A DNA stretch of 64,000 bases from Amycolatopsis bartoniae (GTDB taxonomy: Bacteria > Actinomycetota > Actinomycetes > Mycobacteriales > Pseudonocardiaceae). The notes below the pieces were generated by a model. The model was not told the origin of the DNA. It saw only the letters and a list, made by a program, of their open reading frames with translations, and searched no databases. The stretch is from NCBI RefSeq assembly GCF_014191255.1, contig NZ_JACHWH010000003.1:811501-875500 (forward strand), given 5' to 3'. Position numbers and translations under genes: made by a program. Shown piece after piece: positions 1 to 12,180 of the stretch (positions are counted from its first letter, which is position 1; each line of letters starts with the position of its first letter).

Positions 1-732
1 CATCGAGAACGCGAGCAGCGCCCCGGCCCGCGTGTCGGTGACCAGGACGCGCCCGTAGGAGTCGGCGACGGCGTTGGTGGCGCCGTCGCCCGCGCGCAGT
101 CCCTCGCCGATGGTGCCGCCCTGCACGTCGACCTTGAACACGGCGGTGCGCAGCCGGTCGAGGACCACGGTCTGGTCGCCGGAGTGCACCACCTCGTCGG
201 CGCTGTAGAGCCCGCCGGTGATCGACCGGACGAGCGCGCCGCCGGAGTAGACGTCGACCGACTTGCGGTCGCGCACCGCAACCAGCGTGTCGGTGCCCGC
301 CGCCACGGCGTCCGCGGGCTGCCCGGGCACGCCCAGCTCGGTCGCCTGCCCGCCGGACAGCGGCACGGCCGCGACCTGGCCGCGGCTGGGAATGCTGGCG
401 AGCACCTGCCCGGACCCGAAGCTGAGCTCCTCGACGGGACCGGTCACGCTCACCCGGACCGGTGCCGCGGCGGGGTCGGCGAGGCGGTACAGCAGCACCG
501 ACGGCGGCTGGTCGACGGCGACGGCCAGCACCCCGGACGCGGGGTCGGCGGCCAGCGCGGTGACCCCGGCGGACGCCAGCACCGTGCCGGCGGGGGCGAC
601 CGCGGGAGCGGGGGAGACGGCGGCGGTGGCGGCGACCGGGTTGGCCACGATCTGCAGCGCGTCGTCACCCTGCCCGGACTTCGAGGCGCAGCCCGTCGCG
701 AGCAGTGCGCACGCGACCGGCATCGCCACCAT
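1..732 (-). CDS. Secreted lipoprotein, probable beta-propeller-like (3' end outside window)
   Basis: Reverse-strand frame open from the ATG at 732 to the window edge (244 codons, no stop). The start is preceded by a GGAGG Shine-Dalgarno 6 nt away. The N-terminus is a short hydrophobic stretch ending in the lipobox LATGC (Cys14), so it should be a lipid-anchored extracytoplasmic protein. Downstream residues form repeating beta-rich segments with alternating Val/Ala and Gly-Asp turns (for example VLAVAVDQPPSVLLYRL and VAVRDRKSVDVYSGG), as in YncE/SMP-30-type propellers. No catalytic motif is visible in the part seen. The three GTCAC repeats at 803-829 lie upstream of it. Lipoprotein call is firm; propeller fold is inference. 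Confidence 0.75.
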   Translation of the reverse strand, partial: MVAMPVACALLATGCASKSGQGDDALQIVANPVAATAAVSPAPAVAPAGTVLASAGVTALAADPASGVLAVAVDQPPSVLLYRLADPAAAPVRVSVTGPVEELSFGSGQVLASIPSRGQVAAVPLSGGQATELGVPGQPADAVAAGTDTLVAVRDRKSVDVYSGGALVRSITGGLYSADEVVHSGDQTVVLDRLRTAVFKVDVQGGTIGEGLRAGDGATNAVADSYGRVLVTDTRAGALLAFSM

Positions 733-802
733 GGCGGACCTCCGCACCCGACCTCCGGATCCTCCAGCCTTGCGCCCCAGCATCCCCCAGATTGCCCGCC
801 AC

Positions 803-829
803 GTCACGTGTGTGTCACCTGCTTGTCAC
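803..829. promoter_or_regulatory. Three GTCAC direct repeats with 11-bp period
   Basis: GTCAC occurs at 803-807, 814-818 and 825-829, exactly 11 bp apart, 71-97 bp upstream of the lipoprotein start and overlapping the stop codon of the aldo/keto reductase. One-helical-turn direct repeats of this kind are typical of OmpR-family response regulators (MtrA and PhoP sites in actinobacteria). Which regulator binds is inference. Confidence 0.45.
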
Positions 830-1788
830 TTGGGCCACCGCTCCGGGTAACCGAACTCGATCGCGCTGACGTCGTCGAGCGCGGCTTTGATGGCGTGCGG
901 CAGCACGATGTCCTCGGCGGCCAGTGAACCGGTGAGCTGGCCCGTGTCCCGGGCCCCGACCACCGGCGCCACCACGCCGGGCCGGTCCCGCACCCACGCG
1001 AGCGCCACCGCCAGCGGGGAGGTGCCCAGCCCGTCGGCCGCGGTGGACACCGCCTCGACGATGCGGGCCGCCCGGTCGGTCCGGTGCTGCTCGACGTAGC
1101 CCGCGTAGGCCGGGGACGCGCCGCGGGAGTCGGCCGGGGTGCCGGTGCGGTACTTGCCCGTCAGGACGCCGCGGCCGAGCGGCGCCCACGGCAGCAGGCC
1201 GACGCCGTGGTGGCGTGCGGCGGGCACGACCTCGCGCTCCACCCCGCGCTCGACCAGCGAGTACTCGGCCTGCATCGACACCAGCGGGACCCCGCTGGTC
1301 GCCGCCGCCGTCGCCAGCTGCCAGCCGGAGTAGTTGCAGACCCCGGCGTAGCGCACCTTGCCCGACGTCACGGCGTAGTCGAGGGCGGACAGTGTCTCGG
1401 CCAGCGGCACGGCGTCGTCCCACGCGTGCAGCTGCCACAGGTCGAGGTGGTCCACGCCGAGGCGACGCAGGGAGCCGTCGAGGGCCGACAGGAGCGCGCC
1501 GCGGGAGGCGCCGCCGCCGAACGGGCCGTCCGTGCGCCGGGCGACGGCCTTGGTGGCGACCACGACGTCGTCGCGGGGCACCACGTCGGCCAGCAGGCCG
1601 CCCAGGATCCGCTCGCACTCGCCGTCGGCGTAGATGTCCGCGGTGTCGACGAGGGTGCCCCCGGCGTCCACGAACGCGACCAGCTGGCTCGCCGCCTCGT
1701 CGGCGTCGGTCTCGCCGCCCCAGCTCATCGTGCCGAGAGCCAGGCGCGAGACGCGCAGGCCGGACCGGCCCAGCTGTCGCTTCTCCAT
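826..1788 (-). CDS. Aldo/keto reductase
   Basis: 320-residue TIM-barrel NAD(P)H-dependent oxidoreductase. The tetrad is visible: Asp and Tyr in VDTADIYADGE, Lys in VVVATKAV and His in DLWQLHAWD, followed by the GVCNYSGWQ strand and a C-terminal cofactor-binding segment with VAPVVGARDTGQL. The start chosen is the ATG at 1788 (MEKRQLGRSGL), the usual family beginning; an in-frame extension to 1872 adds 28 unlikely residues. No clear Shine-Dalgarno precedes it; a TACTCT hexamer lies 8 nt upstream, so the transcript may be nearly leaderless. It is divergent from uppP. The substrate cannot be inferred from sequence. Confidence 0.9.
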   Translation of the reverse strand: MEKRQLGRSGLRVSRLALGTMSWGGETDADEAASQLVAFVDAGGTLVDTADIYADGECERILGGLLADVVPRDDVVVATKAVARRTDGPFGGGASRGALLSALDGSLRRLGVDHLDLWQLHAWDDAVPLAETLSALDYAVTSGKVRYAGVCNYSGWQLATAAATSGVPLVSMQAEYSLVERGVEREVVPAARHHGVGLLPWAPLGRGVLTGKYRTGTPADSRGASPAYAGYVEQHRTDRAARIVEAVSTAADGLGTSPLAVALAWVRDRPGVVAPVVGARDTGQLTGSLAAEDIVLPHAIKAALDDVSAIEFGYPERWPK

Positions 1789-1898
1789 AAGAACAGAGAG
1801 TAGTGGGGGCTTGCCGCGCGAAGCCCGACGGTCCGGTGATCGAGACGGCCGATACCCTTCCGGATCGTGCAAATCAGACTTAACGCGGCGGGGGTCCG

Positions 1899-2741
1899 GT
1901 GACCATGGGCTGGATCGAAGCGATCGTCCTCGGGCTCGTGCAGGGCCTCACCGAGTTCCTTCCCATCTCCTCGAGCGCGCACCTGCGCATCACCGCGGCG
2001 CTGGCGGGCTGGGCGGACCCCGGCGCCGCGTTCACCGCGGTCATCCAGATCGGCACCGAGGTCGCGGTGATCCTCTACTTCGGCCGCAAGATCGGCCGGA
2101 TCCTGCGAGCCTGGTTCTACTCCATTTTCCGCAGGGAGTGGCGGGCCGACCCGGACGCGCGGATGGGCTGGCTGGTGATCATCGGGTCGATCCCGATCGT
2201 GGTGCTGGGCCTGCTGTTCCAGGACAGCATCCACTCCACGTTCCGCGACCTGCGGATCACCGCGACCGTGCTCATCGTGTTCGGCGTCGTCCTGGCCGTC
2301 GCGGACCGGGTGGGCCGCCAGTACCGCACGCTCGACCACCTCACCGTGCCGCACGGGCTCGGGTTCGGGATCGCGCAGGCGCTGGCGCTGGTGCCGGGGG
2401 TGTCGCGCTCGGGCGGTACGGTCACCGGCGGCCTGCTGCTGGGCTACACCCGCGCCGAGGCCACGGAGTACTCGTTCCTGCTGGCGGTGCCCGCCGTGCT
2501 GGGCTCGGGCTTCTACGAGGTCAGCAAGATCGGCGAGGGCAGCGGCCCGGAGTGGGGCCCGACGATACTGGCGACGCTGGTCTCGTTCGGCGTCGGCTAC
2601 CTGGTGATCTCGTGGCTCATGCGGTTCATCAAGACCCGCAGCTACCTCCCGTTCGTGATCTACCGGGTGGCGCTGGGCATCGTGTTGTTCGTGCTCATCG
2701 CTGTGGGCACGCTGGACCCGAACGAAGGGCCCCAGTTCTAG
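1899..2741 (+). CDS. uppP: Undecaprenyl-diphosphatase UppP (BacA)
   Basis: 280-residue polytopic membrane phosphatase that recycles undecaprenyl diphosphate to the monophosphate carrier for peptidoglycan and other envelope glycans; it confers bacitracin tolerance. Both signature motifs are present: [10 protein letters not shown] at 19-28 and PGVSRSGGT near 166-174, in an overall hydrophobic protein of normal family length. The start is taken as GTG 1899; ATG 1905 (MGWIEAI) is nearly as good. The downstream histidine phosphatase begins 19 bp after its stop but has its own -10 element. Confidence 0.96.
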   Translation: MTMGWIEAIVLGLVQGLTEFLPISSSAHLRITAALAGWADPGAAFTAVIQIGTEVAVILYFGRKIGRILRAWFYSIFRREWRADPDARMGWLVIIGSIPIVVLGLLFQDSIHSTFRDLRITATVLIVFGVVLAVADRVGRQYRTLDHLTVPHGLGFGIAQALALVPGVSRSGGTVTGGLLLGYTRAEATEYSFLLAVPAVLGSGFYEVSKIGEGSGPEWGPTILATLVSFGVGYLVISWLMRFIKTRSYLPFVIYRVALGIVLFVLIAVGTLDPNEGPQF

Positions 2742-2748
2742 CGCAACG

Positions 2749-2754
2749 TAGGGT
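2749..2754 (+). promoter_or_regulatory. Putative -10 element of a leaderless promoter
   Basis: TAGGGT lies exactly 6 nt before the GTG at 2761, the position expected if transcription begins at the start codon. The same layout recurs at glgA (20349). No good -35 is seen. Confidence 0.45.
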
Positions 2755-2760
2755 GGGGCC

Positions 2761-3471
2761 GTGGCTACCGTGATCCTTCTCCGGCACGGCCGCTCGACCG
2801 CGAACGGGTCGGGCGTGCTGGCCGGCCGCACCCCCAAGGTGGGGCTCGACGACACCGGCCGCGGCCAGGCCGACGCGCTGTCCGCCCGGCTGGCCGGGGT
2901 GCCGCTGGCCGAGGCCGTGGTGTCGCCGATGCTGCGCTGCAAGCAGACCGTCGCCCCGCTGCTGGCCGACCGCGGGCTCGCCCGCACCGTCGAGCCCCGG
3001 CTGTCCGAAGTGGACTACGGCGACTGGACGGGCCGTGAGCTGAAGACACTCGTGAAGGAACCGCTGTGGCGAGTGGTGCAGGCGCACCCGTCCGCGGCGG
3101 TCTTCCCCGGCGGCGAGGGGCTCGCGGCGATGCAGGCGCGCGCGGTCGCGGCGGTCCGTGAGCACGACGCCCGGATCACCGCCGCACACGGCGACCACGC
3201 GGTCTGGCTGCTGTGCAGCCACGGCGACGTGCTCAAGGCGATCCTCGCGGACGCGCTGGGCCAGCACCTCGACGCGTTCCAGCGGATCGTCGTCGACCCG
3301 GCGTCGCTGTCGGTCGTGCGCTACACCGAGACCCGGCCTTTTGTGCTGAGGGTGAACGACCACGGCTCGGACTTCGCCGGGATAGTGCCCCCGCCTCCGA
3401 AGCGCGGTAAGAAGAAGGCATCCTCCGATGCCGAGGTCGGGGGTTCCACGGGACGAAAGGACGCTCAGTGA
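2761..3471 (+). CDS. Histidine phosphatase superfamily protein (MSMEG_4193-type)
   Basis: 236-residue member of the phosphoglycerate-mutase-like branch. The phosphate-accepting His9 is in LLRHGRSTANG, the acid region is SEVDYGDWTGRE, and the second catalytic His154 is in LLCSHGDVLKA. The length and the Lys-rich tail (KRGKKKASSD) resemble the actinobacterial group named after MSMEG_4193. The biological substrate is not known. The start is GTG 2761 with no Shine-Dalgarno and a TAGGGT hexamer 6 nt upstream, so it is probably leaderless. Its stop overlaps the GTG of the M3 peptidase by 4 bp, so the two are co-translated. Confidence 0.88.
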   Translation: MATVILLRHGRSTANGSGVLAGRTPKVGLDDTGRGQADALSARLAGVPLAEAVVSPMLRCKQTVAPLLADRGLARTVEPRLSEVDYGDWTGRELKTLVKEPLWRVVQAHPSAAVFPGGEGLAAMQARAVAAVREHDARITAAHGDHAVWLLCSHGDVLKAILADALGQHLDAFQRIVVDPASLSVVRYTETRPFVLRVNDHGSDFAGIVPPPPKRGKKKASSDAEVGGSTGRKDAQ

Positions 3472-5528
3472 GCACGCAGCTCTCCCCGGACAACCCGTTC
3501 GCGCGGCCGAGCGACCTGCCCTACGGACTGCCGCCGTTCGACCGGATCGGCGAGGAGCACTTCGCCCCGGCGTTCGAGGCGGGGCTGGCCGAGCACGCGG
3601 CCGAGATCGAGGCCATCGCGGCGAACCCCGAGCCCGCGACGTTCGACAACACGATCGTCGCGCTGGAGACCTCCGGGCGGCTGCTGTCGCGGGTGTCGTC
3701 GGTGTTCTTCAACCTGACCTCCTCCGACACGAACCCGGTGCTGCAGGACCTGCAGGCCGAGATCGCGCCGAAGCTCGCCGCGCACCACGACGCCATCCAC
3801 CTCGACCCGCGGCTGTACGGGCGGGTGCGGGAGCTGTACGAGCGGCGGGAGTCGCTCGGGCTGGACGCGGAGTCGGCGTGGCTGCTGCAGCGGGTGCACA
3901 CCGACTTCCAGCGCGCCGGGGCCGGGCTGCCCGAGGCGGACCAGGCGCGGTTGCGCGCGCTGAACGGGGAACTGTCGACGCTGAGCACCCGGTTCCAGGA
4001 GAACCTGTTGCGGGACACCAACGATCTCGCGGTCGTGGTGGACGACGAGAGCGAGCTCGCGGGCCTGTCGGCGGACGCGGTCGCCGCCGCCCGCGAGGCC
4101 GCGAACTCCCGTGGCCTCGAAGGGAAGTACCTGCTGAGCCTGAACCTGCCGACGTCGCAGCCGTTGCTGGCGTCGCTGGCGAACCGGGCGTTGCGGGAGC
4201 GGCTGTTCCGCGCCTCGGTGTCGCGGGGAAACCGGGGCAACGACAACGACAACGGCGAGGTGCTGACCCGCATCGCGGCGCTGCGGGCCGAGCGCGCGGC
4301 GGTGCTGGGCTACCCGCATCACGCGGCGTACGTCATTTCGGACCAGACGGCGGCCACCTCGGAAGCGGCGGTGGGCCTGCTGGAGCGGCTCGCGCCCGCG
4401 GCGGTGGCCAACGCGAAGCGCGACGCCGAGGAGCTGCAGCGGTACCTGGAGCAGGACGTGCCGGGCGCGACGCTGGAGCCGTGGGACTGGGCGTTCTACG
4501 GGGAGCGGGTGCGCAAGGCCCGTTACGACGTGGACGACGCCACGCTCCGGCCGTACTTCGAGCTGGACCGCGTGGTGCGCGACGGCGTGTTCTTCGCGGC
4601 GCACAAGCTGTACGGGCTAACCTTCACCGAGCGCCACGACCTGCCGAAGTACTCCCCGGAGGTGCGGGTCTTCGAGGTGTTCGACGCGGACGGCTCGCCG
4701 CTGGGCCTGTTCCTCGGCGACTACTACACGCGGGACTCCAAGCGGGGCGGCGCGTGGATGAACACGTTCGTCGACCAGTCGGACCTGCTGGGCGAGCGCC
4801 CGGTGGTGGTGAACAACCTGAACATCTCGCGCCCGCCGGAGGGCGAGCCGACGCTGCTCACGTTCGACGAGGTGGTGACGGCGTTCCACGAGTTCGGGCA
4901 CGCGCTGCACGCGTTGTTCTCGGCGGTGCGGTACCCGTCGTTCTCCGGCACGAACGTGCCGCGGGACTTCGTGGAGTACCCGTCGCAGGTCAACGAGATG
5001 TGGATGCTGTGGCCGGAGGTGCTGGCGAACTACGCGAAGCACCACGAGACGGGGGAGCCGCTGCCCGAGCGCCTGGTGGCGAAGCTGCAGGAGTCGGCGC
5101 AGTACGGCCAGGGCTACTCGACGACGGAGTACCTGGCCGCGGCGCTGCTCGACCAGGCGTGGCACGGCATCTCGAAGGACGACGACGTGCGCGACGTGGC
5201 GGCCTTCGAGGCGGCGGCGCTGGAGAAGGCCGGGGTGGCGCTGCGGGTGGTCCCGCCCCGGTACAAGAGCACCTACTTCGCACACGTCTTCAGCGGCGGC
5301 TATTCGGCGGGCTACTACTCCTACATCTGGAGCGAGGTCCTCGATGCCGACACCGTGGAGTGGTTCACCGAGAACGGCGGCCTGACCAGGGCGAACGGCG
5401 ACCGCTTCCGCAAGGAGCTGCTGAGCAAGGGCGGCAGCGAAGACGCCATGCGAGCCTTCCGCACCTTCCGCGGCAGGGACCCGGAAATCACCCCGCTCCT
5501 GAAGCGCCGGGGCCTGGACAACGCCTGA
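3468..5528 (+). CDS. M3 family metallopeptidase (peptidyl-dipeptidase Dcp / oligopeptidase A type)
   Basis: 686-residue cytoplasmic zinc peptidase that trims short oligopeptides. The HEXXH zinc site is FHEFGHALH with His474, Glu475 and His478; the downstream Glu ligand is expected in the VEYPSQVNEMW segment about 28 residues later, and a YFAHVFSGGYSAGYYSY substrate-binding motif follows. No signal peptide. Length is normal for Dcp/PrlC. GTG 3468 overlaps the previous gene's TGA by 4 bp. A perfect hairpin at 5558-5576 follows the stop. Dcp versus PrlC specificity cannot be settled from sequence. Confidence 0.93.
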   Translation: MSTQLSPDNPFARPSDLPYGLPPFDRIGEEHFAPAFEAGLAEHAAEIEAIAANPEPATFDNTIVALETSGRLLSRVSSVFFNLTSSDTNPVLQDLQAEIAPKLAAHHDAIHLDPRLYGRVRELYERRESLGLDAESAWLLQRVHTDFQRAGAGLPEADQARLRALNGELSTLSTRFQENLLRDTNDLAVVVDDESELAGLSADAVAAAREAANSRGLEGKYLLSLNLPTSQPLLASLANRALRERLFRASVSRGNRGNDNDNGEVLTRIAALRAERAAVLGYPHHAAYVISDQTAATSEAAVGLLERLAPAAVANAKRDAEELQRYLEQDVPGATLEPWDWAFYGERVRKARYDVDDATLRPYFELDRVVRDGVFFAAHKLYGLTFTERHDLPKYSPEVRVFEVFDADGSPLGLFLGDYYTRDSKRGGAWMNTFVDQSDLLGERPVVVNNLNISRPPEGEPTLLTFDEVVTAFHEFGHALHALFSAVRYPSFSGTNVPRDFVEYPSQVNEMWMLWPEVLANYAKHHETGEPLPERLVAKLQESAQYGQGYSTTEYLAAALLDQAWHGISKDDDVRDVAAFEAAALEKAGVALRVVPPRYKSTYFAHVFSGGYSAGYYSYIWSEVLDADTVEWFTENGGLTRANGDRFRKELLSKGGSEDAMRAFRTFRGRDPEITPLLKRRGLDNA

Positions 5529-5557
5529 GACCAGCACCCCGAACGCCCGAACGCCGA

Positions 5558-5576
5558 GGCCGCCCGAAGGGCGGCC
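5558..5576 (+). terminator. Factor-independent terminator-like hairpin after the M3 peptidase
   Basis: GGCCGCCC, GAA loop, GGGCGGCC: a perfect 8-bp stem starting 29 nt after the stop. There is no T tract, as is common in high-GC actinomycetes. Confidence 0.65.
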
Positions 5577-5629
5577 AACGGCCCGGCCCTTACACCCCTC
5601 CCAGCCCCTTCGTCCCCGCCTGCCTTTGC

Positions 5630-5712
5630 GCGCGGACGGCCGGGTCAAGAGTGAGGCGAAGCCTCATCGCGCAGCGACGCCGAAGGCGCTCTTGACGCGG
5701 CCCCTTCCGCGC
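5630..5712. repeat. Fully paired cloverleaf element between convergent genes
   Basis: The core 5644-5696 is an 8-bp outer stem (GTCAAGAG with CTCTTGAC) enclosing three consecutive hairpins: TGAGGC-GAA-GCCTCA (5652-5666), TCGC-GCA-GCGA (5667-5677) and CGCC-GAA-GGCG (5678-5688). Every base is either paired or in a 3-nt loop. Flanks continue the stem imperfectly: GCGCGGA (5630-5636) with TCCGCGC (5706-5712) and GGCC with GGCC. It lies in the 275-bp gap between the convergent M3 peptidase and mdh. It could be a REP-like mobile repeat, a bidirectional terminator or a structured RNA; the sequence does not decide. Confidence 0.7.
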
Positions 5713-5759
5713 GTAAGACACTGAAAAGCGAAGGGCCGCCCACAGCGCTCGAACGCAAT

Positions 5760-5788
5760 GACGCCCCGGCCCAAAGGGCCGGGGCGTC
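5760..5788 (-). terminator. Terminator of mdh
   Basis: GACGCCCCGGCCC, AAA loop, GGGCCGGGGCGTC: a perfect 13-bp stem 15 nt beyond the mdh stop on the reverse strand. Confidence 0.8.
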
Positions 5789-5803
5789 GAGCCGAACCGA
5801 GCC

Positions 5804-8951
<3,148 letters not shown>

Positions 8952-8952
<1 letters not shown>

Positions 8953-11909
8953 CAGCGCTCCCCGGCCAGGAGTTCCCACTGGGCGAGCGAAAGCCGCCGC
9001 CCCGAGGACCCGGTGACGCGCAGCCGGTAGCGCGGGAACGCGGCGGGCTCGGCGAGCGCGAACGGCCGGGTCTGCCGCGGCCACCGGAACGCCTCGCCGG
9101 AGCGTTCGTCGAGCACCTGCCACGCGTGCCCGTCGGCGGAGCCTTCGAGGACCCACGCGGTGGGGGAGCCGTGCGTACCGGAGGTGAGCGTGTAGAGCTC
9201 CACCGCGCGCGGCGAACCGTCCACAGTGAACTCGACGCTCGCCGTGCGGCCGAGCACGACCTGCGTGCGGCTGGTGTCGTCGGACAACGCGGGGTGCGAG
9301 GAGTGCCCGGTGAGGTCGGTCAGCGGCCGGGGCGGCGCGTCGCCCTCGGTGAGCGACGGGGGAGGGGCGCCCCACGACGACGGTTCACCGGACAGCTCGA
9401 ACTCCAGCGTCGCGCCCGCGACGAGGGTGTCGTGGGACAGCCACGCCCGCTCGTGCGGTTCGCCGTCGACGCGCAGGCCGCGTACGTACGGCCCGCTCCC
9501 GGTCGCCGTGATGGTCACGTGCCTCCCGTTCTCCAGTGCGATCGTCGCGCGCCGGAACAGCGGCGCGCCCAGAACGTACCCGGGGCTGCCGACGGCCAGC
9601 GGGTACAGCCCCAGCGCGGCGAAGACGTACCACGCCGACATCTCGCCGTTGTCCTCGTCGCCGGGGTAACCCTGCCCGATCTCGCTGCCCGAGTAGCAGC
9701 GCGTGAGTACCTCGCGGACCACGGCCTGGCCCTTCGCCGCCGCGTCCGCGTACGCGTACATCCACGGGATGTGGTGCGAGGGCTGGTTCGAATGCCCGTA
9801 CTGGCCCAACCGCACGTCGCGTGCCTCGGTCATCTCGTGGATGATCCCGCCGTACGAGCCCGGGTTGCGCCCCGTCTCCGGTGTCGCGAAAAGACTGTCC
9901 AGTTTGGACTCCAGTGCCGCCCGTCCGCCGTACAGGTTCGCCAGGCCCTGCCCGTCGTGCGGCACCGAGAACGCCGTGTTCCAGCCGTCGGTCTCGGTGT
10001 AGTCGAAGCCCCAGCGTGCCGGGTCGTACGCCTCGGGGGACCAGCGCCAGCGGCCGTCGCGGTGGCGGCCCTGGAAGAAGCCGATGCGGTGGTCGAAGTG
10101 GTGGACGTAGTGCAGGGCGCGCTGCCGGAAGTACCTCGCCTCATCGGTGCGGCCCAGCGCCGCGGCCAGGTTCGCGATGCCGAAGTCGTTGACGCACGCC
10201 TCCAGCGCCCACGAGAGGCCCTCGTGCGTGCTCAGCGGCGTGAAGCCGAGGAAGATCGACTCGTGCAGGCCCTTGCGGCCGACGCTCTTCCTCGGCGGCG
10301 CGACGGTGGCGTTCTTGAGCGCCGCGTCGTAGGCGGCCTGGACGTCGAAGTTCCGCACGCCCTTGAGGTACGCGTCGGCGAAGGCGACGTCGGAGCTGGT
10401 GCCGGTCATCAGGTCCGCGTAGCCGGGGGAGGACCAGCGGGAGATCCAGCCGCCCTCGCGGTACTGCTGGACGAAGCCCTCGATCAGCTCGCCGCACTTT
10501 CGCGGCGTGAGCAGCGCGTACGCGGGCCAGCAGGTGCGGTAGGTGTCCCAGAAGCCGTTGTTGACCGACATCGGGCCGTCGGCCACCTTCGCGCCGGTGC
10601 GCCGCCGCGTGCTCGGCCACCAGTGGCGGATCACGGGGCTCGCGTGCCGGCGCCCGCGCGGCGTTTCCTCGTGCCCGGAGTTCGGGTACAGGAACAGCCG
10701 GTACAGGCCGGAGTAGAAGGTGGTGAGCTGGTCCTCGGTCGCGCCGTCGAGTTCGATGCGGCCCAGCAGGTCCTGCCACGCCTGCCGCGCGTTGTCCCGC
10801 ACCTGCTCGAACGTCGTGCCCGCGGGAATCTCGGCGTCGAGGTTGCGGCGAGCCTGCTTCAGGCTGATGAGCGAGGTCGCGAGGCGCAGCTGGACGCCGG
10901 AGGTGTCGAACGCCAGGCCCTTGCGGACCCGGCGGCCGGGCCGGTCGAAGGTGCCGTACACGAACATCCGCCGGGCGCCGGCCGACAGGCGGCTGCGCAC
11001 CCAGGTGTACCCGGTGACGACCCCGCGCTTCGGATCGAGCCGGACGCCACCCCGCTTACAGGCGAAGGCGACCTTCGCTTCGCCGGGGAACGCGAACCGG
11101 ACCACGGCGGCGTGGTCGGCCGGCGCGAGGTCGACGGTGAGGCCGCTGTCGAACCGCACGCCGTAGTGGTACGGCCGGTCGGTCTCGTGCTCGTGCCCGA
11201 ACGCCAGGTCACCGGCGGGCACGAGGTGGAAGGTGTGCCGGTCGCCCATCCAGGGGCTGGGCTGGTGGCTGAGCGCGAACCCTTCGAGGCGCGGGCGGTT
11301 GGTCTCGTCGTTGCGGCGGTGGTACTCGTACAGCCAGGTCGTGGACGAGGCGTCGGTGACCGGGGTCCAGAAGTTGAAGCCGTGCGGCACGGCGGTCGCG
11401 GGGAACGTGTTGCCGCGGGAGAAGTCCTTGCCGGAGTGCGTGCCGCGCGTGGTGCGGACCCGGTCGACGGCGTCACGCCGCCGCGGCGGCCGGTCGGCGA
11501 TCCGCACGTCGTCGAGCCAGCCCGCGTCCTCGCCGCCGGACAGCGTGATCGCGCGGACCGTCCGCCCGGGTGGCAACGGGCGGCGGACGAGGTTCCACTG
11601 CCGCGGGTAGAGCGCCTTCGGGTCGAGGTCGTCCGGCAACGTGGAGCCGTCGTCCAGCTCCACGTCCAGTGCGACGGCCGTGCCGCGCTCGGGAAAGACC
11701 ACATAGGACAGCTCGGTGTGCTCGCCCGCCGGAACGTCCACGTCGAACAGCCGCACCCGCCCCGGCCGGTCGTACCGCAGCGTCCGCAGCCCGGTGAACC
11801 CCACGCCGGGCTTCGCCGTGGGGGACTCGCCGGGACCGGCGCCGATCTCGCCCGCCAGCGGGACGGGATCCCCCTCTTCAAAGGACGAACTGAACCGGAC
11901 GGCGATCAC
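8952..11909 (-). CDS. GH92 alpha-mannosidase without signal peptide
   Basis: 985-residue glycoside hydrolase family 92 enzyme (calcium-dependent inverting exo-alpha-mannosidases). Recognisable blocks are NGFWDTYRTCWPAYALL, SPGYADLMTGTSSDVAFADA, YGHSNQPSHHIPWMYAY and the catalytic-site segment GYPGDEDNGEMSAWY, followed by a discoidin-like tail. It starts directly in the sequence corresponding to the mature N-terminus of its neighbour at 12181 (FSSSFEEGDP versus FSSSFESGDP) and lacks both the signal peptide and the inserted F5/8C domain, so it is probably cytoplasmic. The start is GTG 11909 with TAACGT 6 nt upstream (leaderless). It overlaps the FUSC gene by 1 bp. Confidence 0.93.
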
Positions 11910-11915
11910 GTGCCT

Positions 11916-11921
11916 ACGTTA
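11916..11921 (-). promoter_or_regulatory. Putative -10 element of leaderless GH92 transcript
   Basis: On the reverse strand TAACGT is followed by 6 nt (AGGCAC) and then the GTG start codon at 11909. No Shine-Dalgarno is present. Confidence 0.4.
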
Positions 11922-11982
11922 ACCGCCGCCCGGTCTTCTTACCTGGTTGACGCGGCCTGCTCGCCGGTGCGGGTAGCGGAAC

Positions 11983-12115
11983 CTGAGGGGCCTTCTCACT
12001 CCGGGATCGCCGACTCATGACCCCCCGCCCGCCAGCCCGACCACCACCCCTCACGGACGCTTCGCGACTGTGCCTCTCACCACGTCGGCGCTGTCCTCGC
12101 GAGAAGGCCCCTCAG
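11983..12115. repeat. 133-bp intergenic segment bounded by 15-bp perfect inverted repeats
   Basis: CTGAGGGGCCTTCTC at 11983-11997 is exactly the reverse complement of 12101-12115. The inner about 100 bp is non-coding and C-rich. It fills most of the 271-bp gap between the two GH92 genes. The layout resembles a small non-autonomous mobile element or a long-loop hairpin; no flanking target duplication is obvious. Confidence 0.6.
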
Positions 12116-12146
12116 AACCCGCGGCGGTGCCGGTTGGCGGCCCACC

Positions 12147-12162
12147 ACGGACCACGGTCCGT
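12147..12162 (-). terminator. Short hairpin downstream of secreted GH92 gene
   Basis: ACGGACC-AC-GGTCCGT, a 7-bp stem with a 2-nt loop, 19 nt beyond the stop of the gene at 12181. Weak terminator candidate. Confidence 0.4.
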
Positions 12163-12180
12163 CGTTCAGCGCGCTACCGG

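Noticed and set aside
5644-5696. tRNA-like reading of the cloverleaf
   Set aside because: 53 nt with 3-nt loops, no anticodon loop of 7 and no T-loop; not a tRNA.
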